DNA of 64,000 nucleotides from Peptacetobacter sp900550335 (GCF_047528295.1 NZ_CP180001.1:186001-250000); one strand, 5' to 3'. Numbered from the stretch's first letter, positions 16,632-27,000 are shown. Translations and numbers: made by a program. The notes: generated by a model from the letters alone, not told the origin.

Positions 16632-16832
16632 TTTTTCATCTCCCCAATTTTTGATTTTATTAATAAAAGGGATTACTACATTAATTATAAAATTTTATGT
16701 AACAATCCCTAATTATTATTATATTTTAATTTATTATTTATATCTACTCTGAAATTATCTGTTATCAGAATTTTTTATAATTTTTCATATACTATAGTTT
16801 TATTCTATCTTTTATATTTGCAATAATCTCAT

Positions 16833-17930
16833 CTATTCCTCATCTAAAAAATCATAAAAATCATCATTCCCAGACTCAACAAAATCATAAAGAGCATTTT
16901 GCTCAAAGAACATCGAATCCTGATACTCTAACCCCTTATAATTCACCTTCAACAGACCATTAATATAATCTCTATCTCTCTCAGAATAAGTCCCAACAAA
17001 GAACATCCCATCTAAATAATAATAAATAGCCTTAATATCATTGTTTATAACATAAGACATCCTCTTAACATGGTCGTTATTAAAATTAAATCTAGTAAAG
17101 AACACTGCATCCTCATCCATATCACTTCTAAGAACAAATGGATTATCTTCATAGAACTTTTCTACAAACTCATCTCCATCTTCAACAGTATAAATATCAA
17201 CAAACTCTTCCTTGGAAATCTCGTCAAACACCTCAAAATCATACATAGGCTCAGACTCAGAAACAACCATCGAATTTAACTTAAATCCTTTTTCATTTTT
17301 TTCTATACTAAGTGCAACTTTACAGAAATAATATCCGTCATTATCTTCATAAATAGTCTCAACAACGTATTTTCCATTTCCTCTTGATGTTACATCTGTT
17401 TTTAAAAGTGCTCCATTTATATTTGTTATGTGCATACTTCCTATTTCTTCGCTCTCAGAATAGTATGTAAGTGCTTCTCTATCCCAAGCAACTAATCTCA
17501 TAACCATATAGTTTACAAATTCTACCTCTTCCTTTACCTCTTTGCATATCTTAGGATATAAGTCGTATATACTTAAATCACTTTTAAAATCGTTAATTAT
17601 ATCTATATAATCTTCAACTTCTCCTGCAAGCTCTTTTCCGTATCTTATATTTCTACTTCCAAAGTGCTGTATTAAAAACTTAGCCTCTTCCTCAGAAATT
17701 TCTATTCTATCTGATCCAAGACCTCCCATAAGTCTTTCCTCTTCCATATATGCTTTTTTCTCTGATGGGTTTATTAGTTTTACATAGTCGCAAAGTCCTA
17801 ATCCCTCAGAATCTAAAAGGAAATATTGCTTTACGTTATTTCCTTTTTCATCTGTGTTATCTATTATCATTCCCATGCTTCCCATAAGTCTAGATTGTGT
17901 TATCTTTGCAAAATTAAACTTTAATTCCAT
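16833..17930 (-). CDS. Hypothetical protein, acidic, soluble
   Basis: A 365-aa protein that I do not recognise. It is acidic, without a signal peptide or membrane segment, and ends in a strongly acidic tail (DDFYDFLDEE). The middle (about 170-215) has alternating hydrophobic beta-strand character. Ribosome site GAGGAGA lies before the ATG at 17930. It stands alone between the lyase gene and the divergent HAD phosphatase. Codon use resembles the host only partly. No function can be proposed. Confidence 0.7.
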   Translation of the reverse strand: MELKFNFAKITQSRLMGSMGMIIDNTDEKGNNVKQYFLLDSEGLGLCDYVKLINPSEKKAYMEEERLMGGLGSDRIEISEEEAKFLIQHFGSRNIRYGKELAGEVEDYIDIINDFKSDLSIYDLYPKICKEVKEEVEFVNYMVMRLVAWDREALTYYSESEEIGSMHITNINGALLKTDVTSRGNGKYVVETIYEDNDGYYFCKVALSIEKNEKGFKLNSMVVSESEPMYDFEVFDEISKEEFVDIYTVEDGDEFVEKFYEDNPFVLRSDMDEDAVFFTRFNFNNDHVKRMSYVINNDIKAIYYYLDGMFFVGTYSERDRDYINGLLKVNYKGLEYQDSMFFEQNALYDFVESGNDDFYDFLDEE

Positions 17931-18059
17931 GTTTCTTCTCCTCTCAAATTATTTCTCTTATTTACATATTTATATATTAACACAAATTTTTCTGTACTAT
18001 TTGAATTATTTGCTGTATACTAGTTAGAAATATATATCAGAAGATTGGGGGTAATGCTT

Positions 18060-18803
18060 ATGAAGAAAAGAGCAGCATTTTTCGATATTGACGGAACTCT
18101 ATACAGAGATTCACTTATGGTAGAACATTTTAAAAAGCTAATAAAATATGAAATTATAGATGAAAAAACTTGGATTGACCATGCTAGAGGAACTTTTTTA
18201 AACTGGGACAAAAGACAGGGAAATTACGATGATTATCTTTTAGAAGTTTGTAATTTATATGTAGATTCGCTGACTGGAGTAGATTGGAGAAGTATTGATT
18301 TTGCAGCAGACCAGGTTATAAAGACTAAGGCTGACAGGGTGTATAAGTACACACGCTCTCAGATTGAAAGACATTTAAAAAATGGAGATATAGTCATATT
18401 TATATCTGGAAGCCCTGATTTCTTAGTTAAAAAAATGGCTGAAAAGTATAACGTCACAGATTATTTAGGAAGTCAGTATATCATAGAAGACGGTAAATTT
18501 TCTGGTAAATTAGTTCCTATGTGGGATTCTGAGAGTAAAAATAAAGCAATAAATGAGCTAATTGAAAAATACTATATAAATTTAGATGAGTCTTTCGCAT
18601 ATGGTGATACAAACGGCGATATAAATATGCTTAGAAGAGTTGGGCATCCTGTTGCGATAAACCCTACAAATGAGCTTTTAACTAAACTAAGAGAAGATTC
18701 TGTACTAAAAGAAAAGGCAGATATAATCGTAGAAAGAAAAGATATACTTTATAAACTAAAACCTGATGTTCAGGTGTTATCTTATGACGATTTATCAGAT
18801 TAA
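18060..18803 (+). CDS. HAD-IB family phosphatase (SerB-like)
   Basis: A 247-aa haloacid dehalogenase hydrolase. Motif I is FFDIDGTLY (nucleophile Asp), motif II is FISGSPDFLV (Ser), the conserved Lys lies in the SKNKAINELI region, and motif IV is AYGDTNGDINMLR. The GSP/GDxxxD pattern and size fit subfamily IB, which dephosphorylates small phosphate esters such as phosphoserine. The substrate is not assignable. Start ATG 18060 is preferred to earlier codons because GGGGGT (18047-18052) lies at the proper distance. Followed by a strong terminator. Confidence 0.88.
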   Translation: MKKRAAFFDIDGTLYRDSLMVEHFKKLIKYEIIDEKTWIDHARGTFLNWDKRQGNYDDYLLEVCNLYVDSLTGVDWRSIDFAADQVIKTKADRVYKYTRSQIERHLKNGDIVIFISGSPDFLVKKMAEKYNVTDYLGSQYIIEDGKFSGKLVPMWDSESKNKAINELIEKYYINLDESFAYGDTNGDINMLRRVGHPVAINPTNELLTKLREDSVLKEKADIIVERKDILYKLKPDVQVLSYDDLSD

Positions 18804-18823
18804 CAAGCTAATATTTTACATAT

Positions 18824-18855
18824 AAAAAGTGCTGCCATAATGACAGCACTTTTTT
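18824..18855 (+). terminator. Terminator after the HAD phosphatase
   Basis: AAAAAGTGCTGCCA pairs with TGACAGCACTTTTT around a three-base loop with one mismatch. It can also serve the convergent toxin-antitoxin operon. Confidence 0.85.
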
Positions 18856-18878
18856 CATATACTTTTTACATGTGATTA

Positions 18879-19148
18879 TCAGTTTTTATATATATCTTTT
18901 CTATGTCCTATATTAACAACATTAATTACTACTCTATCATCCTCTATATGTGCTAATATACGATAATTTCCAACCCTATAACGCCACGAATCAGATAAAT
19001 TTCCTTTTAATGCTTTTCCGTACTGTCTTGGATTTTCACAGTCTACAAGATTTTTCTTTATCCAAGCTGCTATTTTAGTAGAGTCTTTTTTATCTATTTT
19101 TTTCAAATCTTTTATGGCACTCTTAGTGAATTCAACTTTATATTTCAA
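18879..19148 (-). CDS. Type II toxin, RelE/ParE superfamily
   Basis: An 89-aa basic protein with the RelE fold pattern: YKVEFTKSAIKDLKKIDKK at the N-terminus, ENPRQYGKALKGNLSDSWRYRVGNYRILAHIE, and VVINVVNIGHRKDIYKN at the C-terminus. Members cleave mRNA on the ribosome. The conserved Arg and His/Lys residues at the C-terminal strand are present, so it looks active. It overlaps the antitoxin gene upstream by 11 bp, the usual antitoxin-first order. Confidence 0.92.
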   Translation of the reverse strand: MKYKVEFTKSAIKDLKKIDKKDSTKIAAWIKKNLVDCENPRQYGKALKGNLSDSWRYRVGNYRILAHIEDDRVVINVVNIGHRKDIYKN

Positions 19149-19377
19149 TTCCTAATTCCTCCATAGCTTCATCGAATGAATATGTTGTTTTATCTTCTTC
19201 AAATTCTTTCATAGCTGTTTCATATGCCGCTAAGTCGTAGGAATCTTCTATTTTTTCCATAACAGCATCTCTAATAAATTGAGAACTAGATACGTTATAG
19301 AAATCAGCAAATTCTTTTATTATTTTTTTATCCTTACTAGATAATCTTATAGTCATAGTACTTTCACTTTTGCTCAT
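19138..19377 (-). CDS. Antitoxin, RelB/ribbon-helix-helix type
   Basis: A 79-aa acidic protein. The N-terminus TMTIRLSSKDKKIIKEFADF, then SSSQFIRDAVMEKI, is a ribbon-helix-helix DNA-binding domain, and the acidic C-terminal part should wrap the toxin. Start ATG 19377 is chosen because AAGGAGGGG lies eight bases upstream; an upstream in-frame codon at 19413 has no such site. It is cotranscribed with and overlaps the RelE-type toxin, and the complex probably autoregulates. Confidence 0.9.
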   Translation of the reverse strand: MSKSESTMTIRLSSKDKKIIKEFADFYNVSSSQFIRDAVMEKIEDSYDLAAYETAMKEFEEDKTTYSFDEAMEELGIEI

Positions 19378-19487
19378 AAAAATCCCCTCCTTGATAATTT
19401 TATTGTAACACATTTGTATTACTTTTCCAATTTCAATATTAACACGTTATCAATTAATATTTAAAAAGTGCCAAATATAAAAAAATA

Positions 19488-19540
19488 GGTTACTAAGTTA
19501 ATAATAACCATTTTATAAATTATTTATTAACTCAGTAACC
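19488..19540 (-). terminator. Terminator of the membrane-protein operon
   Basis: GGTTACTAAGTTAATAA (19488-19504) pairs with TTATTAACTCAGTAACC (19524-19540) with one mismatch. It is 20 bp past the stop of the minus-strand membrane protein. Confidence 0.75.
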
Positions 19541-19559
19541 TTTTTATTTTAGTTTTATT

Positions 19560-20069
19560 TTAGTCTAAGTATTTACTTATATTTTTTCTCAATTTATTTT
19601 CGTACATTCTTATAAACTGGCTATAGAACAAATCGTAAATTAAAAACGTTATGTTCAATCCTATAAATAGCACAAACATGTATTTTATCTCTGTTAAAAA
19701 ACTCTTTAGTACAAAATACATTATAACAAATACTATATTTGCAAATACAATTTTCATACCATACTCTGCACCCATAGACCTACCTCTTTCAATAAGAGAT
19801 TTTACTAATCCATAAAGTGCAAAAGATATTGCATATACAAACCATTGTACTTTATTTCCTATTATCATGAACGATAGTATAATAGACGCAAGCGTAAAAA
19901 TAGTACCTGTTTTTTCTCCAAATTCAATAATAACAATTGAAGAGATAAATGATGCAAGCACCATAAAGAAAATTGTATTCATCGGAACAAAGTTTATAAG
20001 CATAAAGAATATTGCTTCAAGTGCTAGTAAAATTCCCCCGAAAGCCATTTTTTTACTTACATTTTCCAT
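19560..20069 (-). CDS. Integral membrane protein of unknown function
   Basis: A 169-aa hydrophobic protein with about five membrane spans. The N-terminal KKMAFGGILLALEAIFFML is reminiscent of small substrate-specific components or YybS-like membrane proteins, but no diagnostic motif is visible, so I leave it unassigned. It follows the Cys-rich TPR protein by 36 bp on the same strand and closes that operon at a terminator. Confidence 0.7.
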   Translation of the reverse strand: MENVSKKMAFGGILLALEAIFFMLINFVPMNTIFFMVLASFISSIVIIEFGEKTGTIFTLASIILSFMIIGNKVQWFVYAISFALYGLVKSLIERGRSMGAEYGMKIVFANIVFVIMYFVLKSFLTEIKYMFVLFIGLNITFLIYDLFYSQFIRMYENKLRKNISKYLD

Positions 20070-20105
20070 ATTAAGACTTCCATTTCAATTTTAAATTTCA
20101 ATAAA

Positions 20106-20543
20106 TTAACAACAGCTTATAAAGTCTCCACCCATACATTCACAGCATGAGTCTAAGCACCATAACTGACAGCAAGTGTCCGTACAATCGTCGCCACAGC
20201 AACAGCAACAACATGGGCAGCAACCACCTGAGTCATATCTTCTTCTCTCGTTGTAGTATCTAGCTCTGTCATCGTAGTCATTTCTATATGAGCTAAACTG
20301 ATTATATGCTGCATTATATTCTTGATTTTCAGGATCCATAAATCTTGCTCTTTTTATATAATCTTCGCCTTCTTCATATCTACCCATTTTCATTGCAGCA
20401 GTTCCAGTCAGGAAGAACCACTCAGCATTTCTATCACTTGAAACTACTTCTTTAAGCATTCTGTATGCATCTGCAAATCTTCTATTTGCTATTAAATTTC
20501 TAGCTTCGATATAAACATTTCTATTCATTGCTTCTCCGTACAT
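20106..20543 (-). CDS. TPR-like protein with extremely Cys-rich C-terminal tail
   Basis: A 145-aa protein in two parts. Residues about 10-85 form two helical TPR-like repeats (ARNLIANRRFADAYRMLKEV, then GTAAMKMGRYEEGEDYIKRA). After a Tyr/Arg-rich linker, the last 40 residues hold 17 cysteines, including a run of six, and end in ECMGGDFISCC. The tail could bind metals or Fe-S or be disulfide/thiol-active. Related proteins in Clostridia often sit near DnaJ and DUF5685 genes. Here DUF5685 is immediately upstream and DnaJ is absent. Two starts are possible (20543 or 20528), each with a GGAG site. Confidence 0.8.
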   Translation of the reverse strand: MYGEAMNRNVYIEARNLIANRRFADAYRMLKEVVSSDRNAEWFFLTGTAAMKMGRYEEGEDYIKRARFMDPENQEYNAAYNQFSSYRNDYDDRARYYNERRRYDSGGCCPCCCCCCGDDCTDTCCQLWCLDSCCECMGGDFISCC

Positions 20544-20595
20544 GACTTTCTCCTTCCTTTCACTAAATTTTGTATATTTTAATAAATCTTATCAT

Positions 20596-21453
20596 TTAAT
20601 TTATATGACTTACATCGCCATTTTTATCTTTTCCATCCCCGTATAATATATTCTTATATCTCAAGTATACACCAGAATAGATTATATTTTCTATTATACC
20701 AAGATTTCTTTTAATATTTAACATATCTATATTTCTTCCAAGCATCCCTAAGCTCATAGAAATAATTCTCTCTACTTTTTTCTTTAATTCTTCACTCTTT
20801 GGCTCAAATTCTTTAAATGGGTTATATCTACCCTTCTGTAAATCCTCTTCTAAATCTTCGTATGCATCTAATACATATATATACTTACCTATATTAAATC
20901 CTATTTCCCTTAATCTGTCCTCAAACTCATCTTTCTTGTATGCGAATATTTCTCCCATTAAATTTCCAAATGTGTTTGAAACATCATCTAGGTTTGTAGA
21001 TTCTTCTTTTTCTAATTCTTCAAGCTCTGAAAGACATTTTTTTATATACTCTGCTTTTTCACTGTATTTATTGTAAGCCTCTTTCAAACTTCCTTTATAT
21101 ACATTATACGCCAACTTATCTTTAATTCCACCATCGTCCTTTACATTATCTTCTAATTTGAAATGTGTTAAAAGGACATTCATAGCAGCTGCATATTCTG
21201 TTATTTCATTTACTTGAACCTTTTTCTTTTTTATAGGGTTTGCTATACAAACTTCCTCTGTTATCTTTGATTCTGGATTATAAACCGCAGATAAAAGTAC
21301 AATTAAAAAGGTTACATCGTAGTTTAGAGAAAATCTAGATATTTGACCATGATTCTTTTTTAAAGTTTTACAAAGTCCACAGTAATAACTTTTATAGTGT
21401 TCATACTCTCTAAAAGTTAAATCCATTTTATTTATTTTTACATATCCAAACAT
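20596..21453 (-). CDS. DUF5685 family protein
   Basis: A 285-aa protein matching DUF5685, recognised by its N-terminus MFGYVKINKMDLTFREYEHY, followed by YYCGLCKTLKKNHG (C-x2-C) and SRFSLNYDVTFLIVLL. A further Cys occurs in EEVCIANP. The mostly helical fold contains conserved Asp residues (DAYEDLEEDLQKGRYNPF) reminiscent of isoprenoid-synthase-like helical proteins, though that link is tentative. It is upstream of the Cys-rich TPR gene (52-bp gap) and in the same transcription unit. Function unknown. Confidence 0.8.
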   Translation of the reverse strand: MFGYVKINKMDLTFREYEHYKSYYCGLCKTLKKNHGQISRFSLNYDVTFLIVLLSAVYNPESKITEEVCIANPIKKKKVQVNEITEYAAAMNVLLTHFKLEDNVKDDGGIKDKLAYNVYKGSLKEAYNKYSEKAEYIKKCLSELEELEKEESTNLDDVSNTFGNLMGEIFAYKKDEFEDRLREIGFNIGKYIYVLDAYEDLEEDLQKGRYNPFKEFEPKSEELKKKVERIISMSLGMLGRNIDMLNIKRNLGIIENIIYSGVYLRYKNILYGDGKDKNGDVSHIN

Positions 21454-21485
21454 TCATTGTCCTCTTTTTTATAAATCATTTATTT

Positions 21486-22619
21486 TTATAAAGATTTTAT
21501 ATATATTTCTCTTACTTCTTCTTTTGTAAATTCTTTTGGATGATTGTTTATATTTCCTATAGATACTTTAAATGCATTTTCTACCATCCAATCTACATCA
21601 CTTTCTTCTATTCCTAAATCTTTAAGAGTAACATCTAGTCCTATTCTCTTTAAGAATCCTCTTATGCTGTCAGCACAGTCTAAAGCACTATTTCCACCTA
21701 AAAGAGCTGATATAGCTGCATATCTTTCTGGATCACTTTCCCAAGATGCTTCAACTATTGCAGGTGTAAGAGCTGCTAATCCCTCTCCATGAACTATATT
21801 TTTAAGCCCACTCGCTGGATGTTCTAATGCATGTGGAAGTGCACAACTTGAACAACCTATAGCCATACCTGCTAGCATACTTCCTAGAGTTACTTTTTCC
21901 CATACTTCATAATTTACTTCTTCATCGTTTACAGCATTTTCTGCGTTATCTGCTATTAATTTCATAGCATAAAGTGCATATGCATCTGATAATGGAGTAC
22001 GTTTTTTACTTACAGCCGATTCCATTGCATGTGCAGCAGCGTCAAATATTACAGAAGCTTTTACTCTTTTAGGCATAGTTACCATAAGCTCTGGGTCTAC
22101 TATTGATACTTTTCCATATATAGCAGGTGTTCTAAGAGATTTCTTATCATTATTTTTATCATCTGTTAAAACAGAATAACAGTTTCCTTCACTACCAGTT
22201 CCAGATGTTGTAGGTACTAATATTAATGGAAGTGCTTTTTCTGATGTTCTTTCTCCGTACATATACTCTCTTACATCACCTTCATTTACAGCCATTAACG
22301 CTATTGCTTTAGCCGCATCCATTATACTTCCACCACCAAGTGCAACTACGACATCACAGTTTTCTACATTTGCTATTCTAGCTCCTTCTTCAACTGTCGA
22401 TATTAAAGGATTCCGTGTTACTTCATTAAATATAGCACCTTCTATTCCTTCTTTAGCTAAAAGTTCGACTGCCCTATCTAAAAGTCCTGATTTTCTAGAA
22501 CTAGTTCTTCCTGTTACTATAAGTGCTTTTTTCCCATATTTTGCGGTTTCTTTTCCTAATTCGTTTACTTTTCCGCATCCAAATATTATATTTACTGGTA
22601 AGTTGTAGTTAAATTCCAT
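21486..22619 (-). CDS. Iron-containing alcohol dehydrogenase
   Basis: A 377-aa group III (Fe-dependent) alcohol dehydrogenase. The NAD(P)-binding GGGSIMDAAK is at about residues 95-104. Metal ligands are in FDAAAHAMESAVS (Asp, His), PHALEHPASG (His) and VHGEGLAAL (His), all present. The N-terminus FNYNLPVNIIFGCGKVNELG resembles butanol/aldehyde reductases of the BdhA/YqhD branch. The start at 22619 is chosen because GAGGAGA precedes it; an upstream ATG at 22634 overlaps that site. Independent promoter and no cotranscribed partner evident. Confidence 0.93.
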   Translation of the reverse strand: MEFNYNLPVNIIFGCGKVNELGKETAKYGKKALIVTGRTSSRKSGLLDRAVELLAKEGIEGAIFNEVTRNPLISTVEEGARIANVENCDVVVALGGGSIMDAAKAIALMAVNEGDVREYMYGERTSEKALPLILVPTTSGTGSEGNCYSVLTDDKNNDKKSLRTPAIYGKVSIVDPELMVTMPKRVKASVIFDAAAHAMESAVSKKRTPLSDAYALYAMKLIADNAENAVNDEEVNYEVWEKVTLGSMLAGMAIGCSSCALPHALEHPASGLKNIVHGEGLAALTPAIVEASWESDPERYAAISALLGGNSALDCADSIRGFLKRIGLDVTLKDLGIEESDVDWMVENAFKVSIGNINNHPKEFTKEEVREIYIKSL

Positions 22620-22691
22620 TATAAATCTCCTCATTTCCTAAAAAATATATTTCATATTCATTACTTACTTTATTTTTTACTACTTATACTA

Positions 22692-22719
22692 ATTATATCA
22701 GTTAATTGTTTTTAATCAA
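22692..22719 (-). promoter_or_regulatory. Promoter of the iron alcohol dehydrogenase
   Basis: TTGATT (-35, 22714-22719) and consensus TATAAT (-10, 22692-22697), 16-bp spacer, on the minus strand. Confidence 0.6.
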
Positions 22720-22762
22720 TGAAGATTATTTGAACATTAATTCAAATTTAATTCTTACCTTG

Positions 22763-22810
22763 AAAAAGAGAGTCCCTACTTTCTGCTGATAAATTCGGTA
22801 CTCTCTTTTT
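22763..22810 (-). terminator. Terminator of the DnaA_N-like gene
   Basis: AAAAAGAGAGT (22763-22773) pairs with ACTCTCTTTTT (22800-22810) across a 26-base loop, about 90 bp past the stop of the minus-strand gene. The A/T tails allow function in either direction. Confidence 0.7.
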
Positions 22811-22896
22811 CTCTTCTTAACCTTAAATTTTATGTAAACTGTATTTAGATTTTTATCTTTTTTACATTTTGGAAAACTTTTTATATTTTGCAAAAT

Positions 22897-23649
22897 TTAT
22901 TTATTATAAAGACTATTTAAAAAGCTGAAAAAATCATTTAAATCATTCATACTAGCTGGATATACCTCTTCATCATCTTTTTTAGGAGTTTCTTCTTCTT
23001 TTTTGTCGTCTACAACAAATTTAAATCCTAATCTTACTCCAAATAATTCTTCAGAAACATCCCGTAAGAATCTTAGATACTGAGTTTCCATTATCTGAAC
23101 AACTCTTACATCGCCAACACGTACAACAACTGTTCCCATCTTGTAGTCTATCTGCTTGCTATCTTTAAATAAAGCCTTGTATACTGCTGGACTGATTAGT
23201 TCTTGTATTCTTCCTAACATAACCTTCCATACATCCATTGCATCTATTCTATTTATATCGGCTTCTTCTTTGTATTCTTCTTTTTCTTCAGGTTTTTCTT
23301 CCTCTTCTGGTCTTTTTACCTCTATAGTACTATCATCTTCTTCTTTTTCTTCTTTCTGATAGCCCTTTGATAACTGTATTTCTGCTATTTTTCTAAGACC
23401 TAATTCTATTATATCGTCTTCACTTAAAAATACGATATTAATTCCATAACTTATTCCAGACTTAGCTATTATATAAGTCTTTATCATTTCTATAATTTCA
23501 GGACTTATCTGTTCATTTATTTTTGCTATATCTGATATTATGTATAGAGTGTTTCCACTAAATTTTATCTTTCTTACACTTTCTATTACACTGCTTAATT
23601 CTGATTGAAGGCTGTTTAGAGTCTCTTTGGTAAATTGTTCTATATTCAT
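22897..23649 (-). CDS. Protein with DnaA domain-I-like module
   Basis: A 250-aa protein. Residues about 1-85 form an unassigned N-terminal domain. About 90-130 is a highly charged Glu/Lys-rich linker. About 135-210 (VWKVMLGRIQELISPAVYKALF, then QYLRFLRDVSEELFGVRLGFKFVV) matches the pattern of DnaA domain I: W-x-x-x-L at the start, a short helical core, strand, long helix and final beta strand. There is no AAA+ or DNA-binding domain, so it is not DnaA. Domain I is a protein-protein interaction module, so a replication-related partner or regulator role is possible. A short hydrophobic tail (NDFFSFLNSLYNK) follows an acidic linker. The gene is monocistronic. Confidence 0.65.
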   Translation of the reverse strand: MNIEQFTKETLNSLQSELSSVIESVRKIKFSGNTLYIISDIAKINEQISPEIIEMIKTYIIAKSGISYGINIVFLSEDDIIELGLRKIAEIQLSKGYQKEEKEEDDSTIEVKRPEEEEKPEEKEEYKEEADINRIDAMDVWKVMLGRIQELISPAVYKALFKDSKQIDYKMGTVVVRVGDVRVVQIMETQYLRFLRDVSEELFGVRLGFKFVVDDKKEEETPKKDDEEVYPASMNDLNDFFSFLNSLYNK

Positions 23650-23811
23650 AATTGCCCTCCTTATTTTTTACTATATCTATAGATTTATTCTATCGAAATC
23701 TATAATATATTATACTACAATTTATATCGAATTGTTTCAATAATTTTAAATATTTAACTCTAAATTTATATTATTTTATTTTTTATAATTTCAATTAAAT
23801 ATTTTATCTAA

Positions 23812-23876
23812 ATAAAAAAAGAGGACTGAATCCTCTAGACCTGTGAGCGGGTTGGTCTTTTGAGAATTCAGTCCCT
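23812..23876 (-). terminator. Terminator of the purine operon
   Basis: On the minus strand AGGGACTGAATTCTC pairs with GAGGATTCAGTCCTC, with a nested AGACC/GGTCT helix inside the loop, followed by TTTTTTT. It lies 150 bp past the purL stop. The 23877-24027 stretch in between is AT-rich with an AAATTTCAA/TTGAAATTT repeat. Confidence 0.75.
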
Positions 23877-24027
23877 ATTTTTACGTTCTATTTAATTAAC
23901 AATATGATTTTTACTTCATCAATCCATACGCTCGGAATGATGTAGAATTTTTTAACCTTCGAATAAACTTTTGTTTTTAATGTTTTAAATTTCAAATTTT
24001 GAGCGGGTAATTGAAATTTATTACATC

Positions 24028-27000
24028 TTATTTGAAGTATAATACTCCTGATTCGAATATTTTCTGGTCTTTTTCACCAAGTATATTCTTAGTTATGTTT
24101 GCACTTAATCTTTCTGAGTGACCCATTTTACCAAATACTCTACCGTCTTTGCTTGTTATACCTTCAACTGCGTAGAATGATCCGTTTGGATTGTGGTCTA
24201 TATCATATGTAGCATTTCCGTCGAAGTCTACGTACTGAGTAGCTATCTGTCCGTTTTCTATAAGCTCTTTCATTACTTCTTCGCTTGCAACGAATCTACC
24301 TTCACCATGTGATATTGGTATACTATGTATATCTCCAACTTCTGTCTGAGCTAACCATGGAGATTTGTTAGAAGCTATTCTAGTGTTAACTATCTTAGCC
24401 TGATGACGTCCTATATTATTGTAAGTTAATGTAGGAGCTTCTGCACAAGGTTCTATTATTTCTCCGTATGGAACTAATCCAAGTTTTATAAGAGCCTGGA
24501 ATCCATTACAGATACCTAACATTAAACCATCTCTTTCATTTAAGAATTCATGAACAGCTTCTTTCATCTTAGGATTTCTGAATACTGTTGCTATGAATTT
24601 AGCTGAACCGTCTGGTTCATCACCAGCACTGAATCCACCTGGTATCATTATTATCTGTGATTTTTTGATTTCTTCAACCATTGCATCTATAGATTCTTCT
24701 ATATCCTGGTAAGATAAGTTTCTAAATACTTTTATAGTTGATTCTGCACCAGCTCTATCAAAAGCTCTTGCTGCATCGTATTCACAGTTTGTTCCAGGGA
24801 ATGCTGGTATTAATACTTTAGGTTTTACTATGCTTAATGAAGATTTAGCTGGAGCACCAGTTCTTACATAGCTTACATTTTCTATTTTTGAAGTTATTTC
24901 AGCTGCTTTTGTTGGGTATATAGATTCTAAAGTATTGCAGTGAGATTTGTATAATCCACATAAGCATACTTTTTCACCGTTGAATTCTATAGCCGGTTCT
25001 GCTGTAGTTTCCCCAAGAACTATACATCTGTATCCTTTTAGAACTGATAAATCATCTTCTGCAAGTTCAAGAAGTATTGTTCCGTAATCAGCTGCAAATA
25101 AATCATCAGTATTTTCATAAGCTTCAACAGCTTCTTCACTGAATTTGAATCCTATGTGGTTACCGAATCCCATCTTAGCAACTGCTTCACCAACTCCTGC
25201 AAATCCAAGAGCATAACTTGAAAGCACTTTACCATCTAATATTAATTCTCTTACTTTTGTAAGGTTTTTCTTTAATTCATCAAAGTCTACTACACCATTG
25301 TCTAAAGTAGCTGCTGATATTTTAACTACTTTTGATCCAGCTTTTTTGAATTCTGAAGTAACTACATTTTTAGCATCTACAGTATCTACTGCGAATGATA
25401 CTAGTGTTGGAGGTACGTCTATATCTTTGAATGTTCCTGACATAGAGTCTTTACCACCTATTGCAGGTATTTCGAACTGTTCCTGAGCATAGTATGCACC
25501 AAGTAAAGCTGCGAATGGTTTACCCCATCTTTCTGGAGATTTTCCAAGTCTTTCGAAGTATTCCTGGAAAGTAAGTCTTGTAGTAGCATAGTTTCCTCCA
25601 AGTGCAACTAATTTAGCAACAGATTCAACTACCGCATATAATGCACCGTGGTATGGAGACCATTTACCTATTTTAGGGTTGTATCCGTAAGTCATTATTG
25701 TAGAAGTATCAGTTTCTCCACCAAGTACTGGTATTTTAGCAACCATACCCTGTTCTGGAGTAGCCTGATATTTACCACCAAATGGCATTACTACTGTATT
25801 TCCACCTATACTAGTATCGAATTTTTCAACAAGTCCTTTCTGAGAACAAGTATTTAAATCAGATAATGCTTTGTGGAATTTTTCTTCTATAGTATTAGCA
25901 CCTTTAACTATTTCTACGTTATCGAAGAATGTGTTTTCTTCGTCAACTTTTTCAACTACTACATTAGTTTTCTGTTTAGCACCATTAGTATCTAAGAAAG
26001 CTCTCTTTAAGTCTACTATAGCTTTACCATTCCAGAATAATCTCATGTATCCTGTATCAGTAACTGTAGCAACGTGAGTAGCAGTTAAGTTTTCTTCTTT
26101 TGCTAATTCTATGAATCTATCTTTATTTTCTGCAGCTATTGCAACTGCCATACGTTCCTGAGATTCTGATATTGCAAGTTCAGTACCATCAAGTCCGTCG
26201 TATTTCTTAGGAACTAGGTCTAAGTTTATGTCTAAACTTTCAGCTATTTCACCTATAGCAACACAAACCCCACCTGCACCGAAGTCATTACATCTTTTTA
26301 TCATCTGAGCAGCTTCTTTATTTCTAAAGAATCTCTGGATTTTTCTTTCGTTAGGTGCATCACCTTTCTGAACTTCTGCTGAACAAGTATTTATAGATTC
26401 TTCACTATGTTCTTTAGAAGATCCTGTTGCACCACCGCAACCATCTCTACCAGTTTTACCACCAAGAAGAACTATTATGTCTCCTGCCTGTGGTCTTTCT
26501 CTAACTACGTTTTCCTTTGGAGCAGCTGCTATAACAGCACCTATTTCCATTCTCTTAGCTACGAAGTCTGGATCATAAACTTCTGCTACCTGTCCTGTAG
26601 TTAAACCTATCTGGTTTCCGTAAGAACTGTATCCATTTGCAGCTTCTGTAACTATTTTTTTCTGCATTAATTTTCCTGGTAATGTTTCTTCTAGAGGAGT
26701 TCTAGGGTCTGCAGCACCAGTTACACGCATTGCCTGGTAAACATAAGATCTTCCTGATAATGGGTCTCTTATTGCTCCACCAAGACAAGTTGCAGCACCA
26801 CCAAATGGTTCTATTTCTGTTGGATGGTTGTGTGTTTCATTTTTGAACATTACTAAGTATTTTTCTGGTTTTCCATCAATTTCTACGTCTACGTTTATAG
26901 AACAAGCATTGATTTCTTCACTTTCGTCAAGGTCTGCTAATTTTCCTTCTTTTTTAAGTTTTTTCATAGCTAAAGTAGCTATATCCATTAAGCAAACATC

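Noticed and set aside
23840..24010. GAGCGGG occurring twice near the purL end, as a possible site or structured RNA
   Set aside because: The copies lie in different hairpin contexts, and two 7-mers alone do not support a feature.
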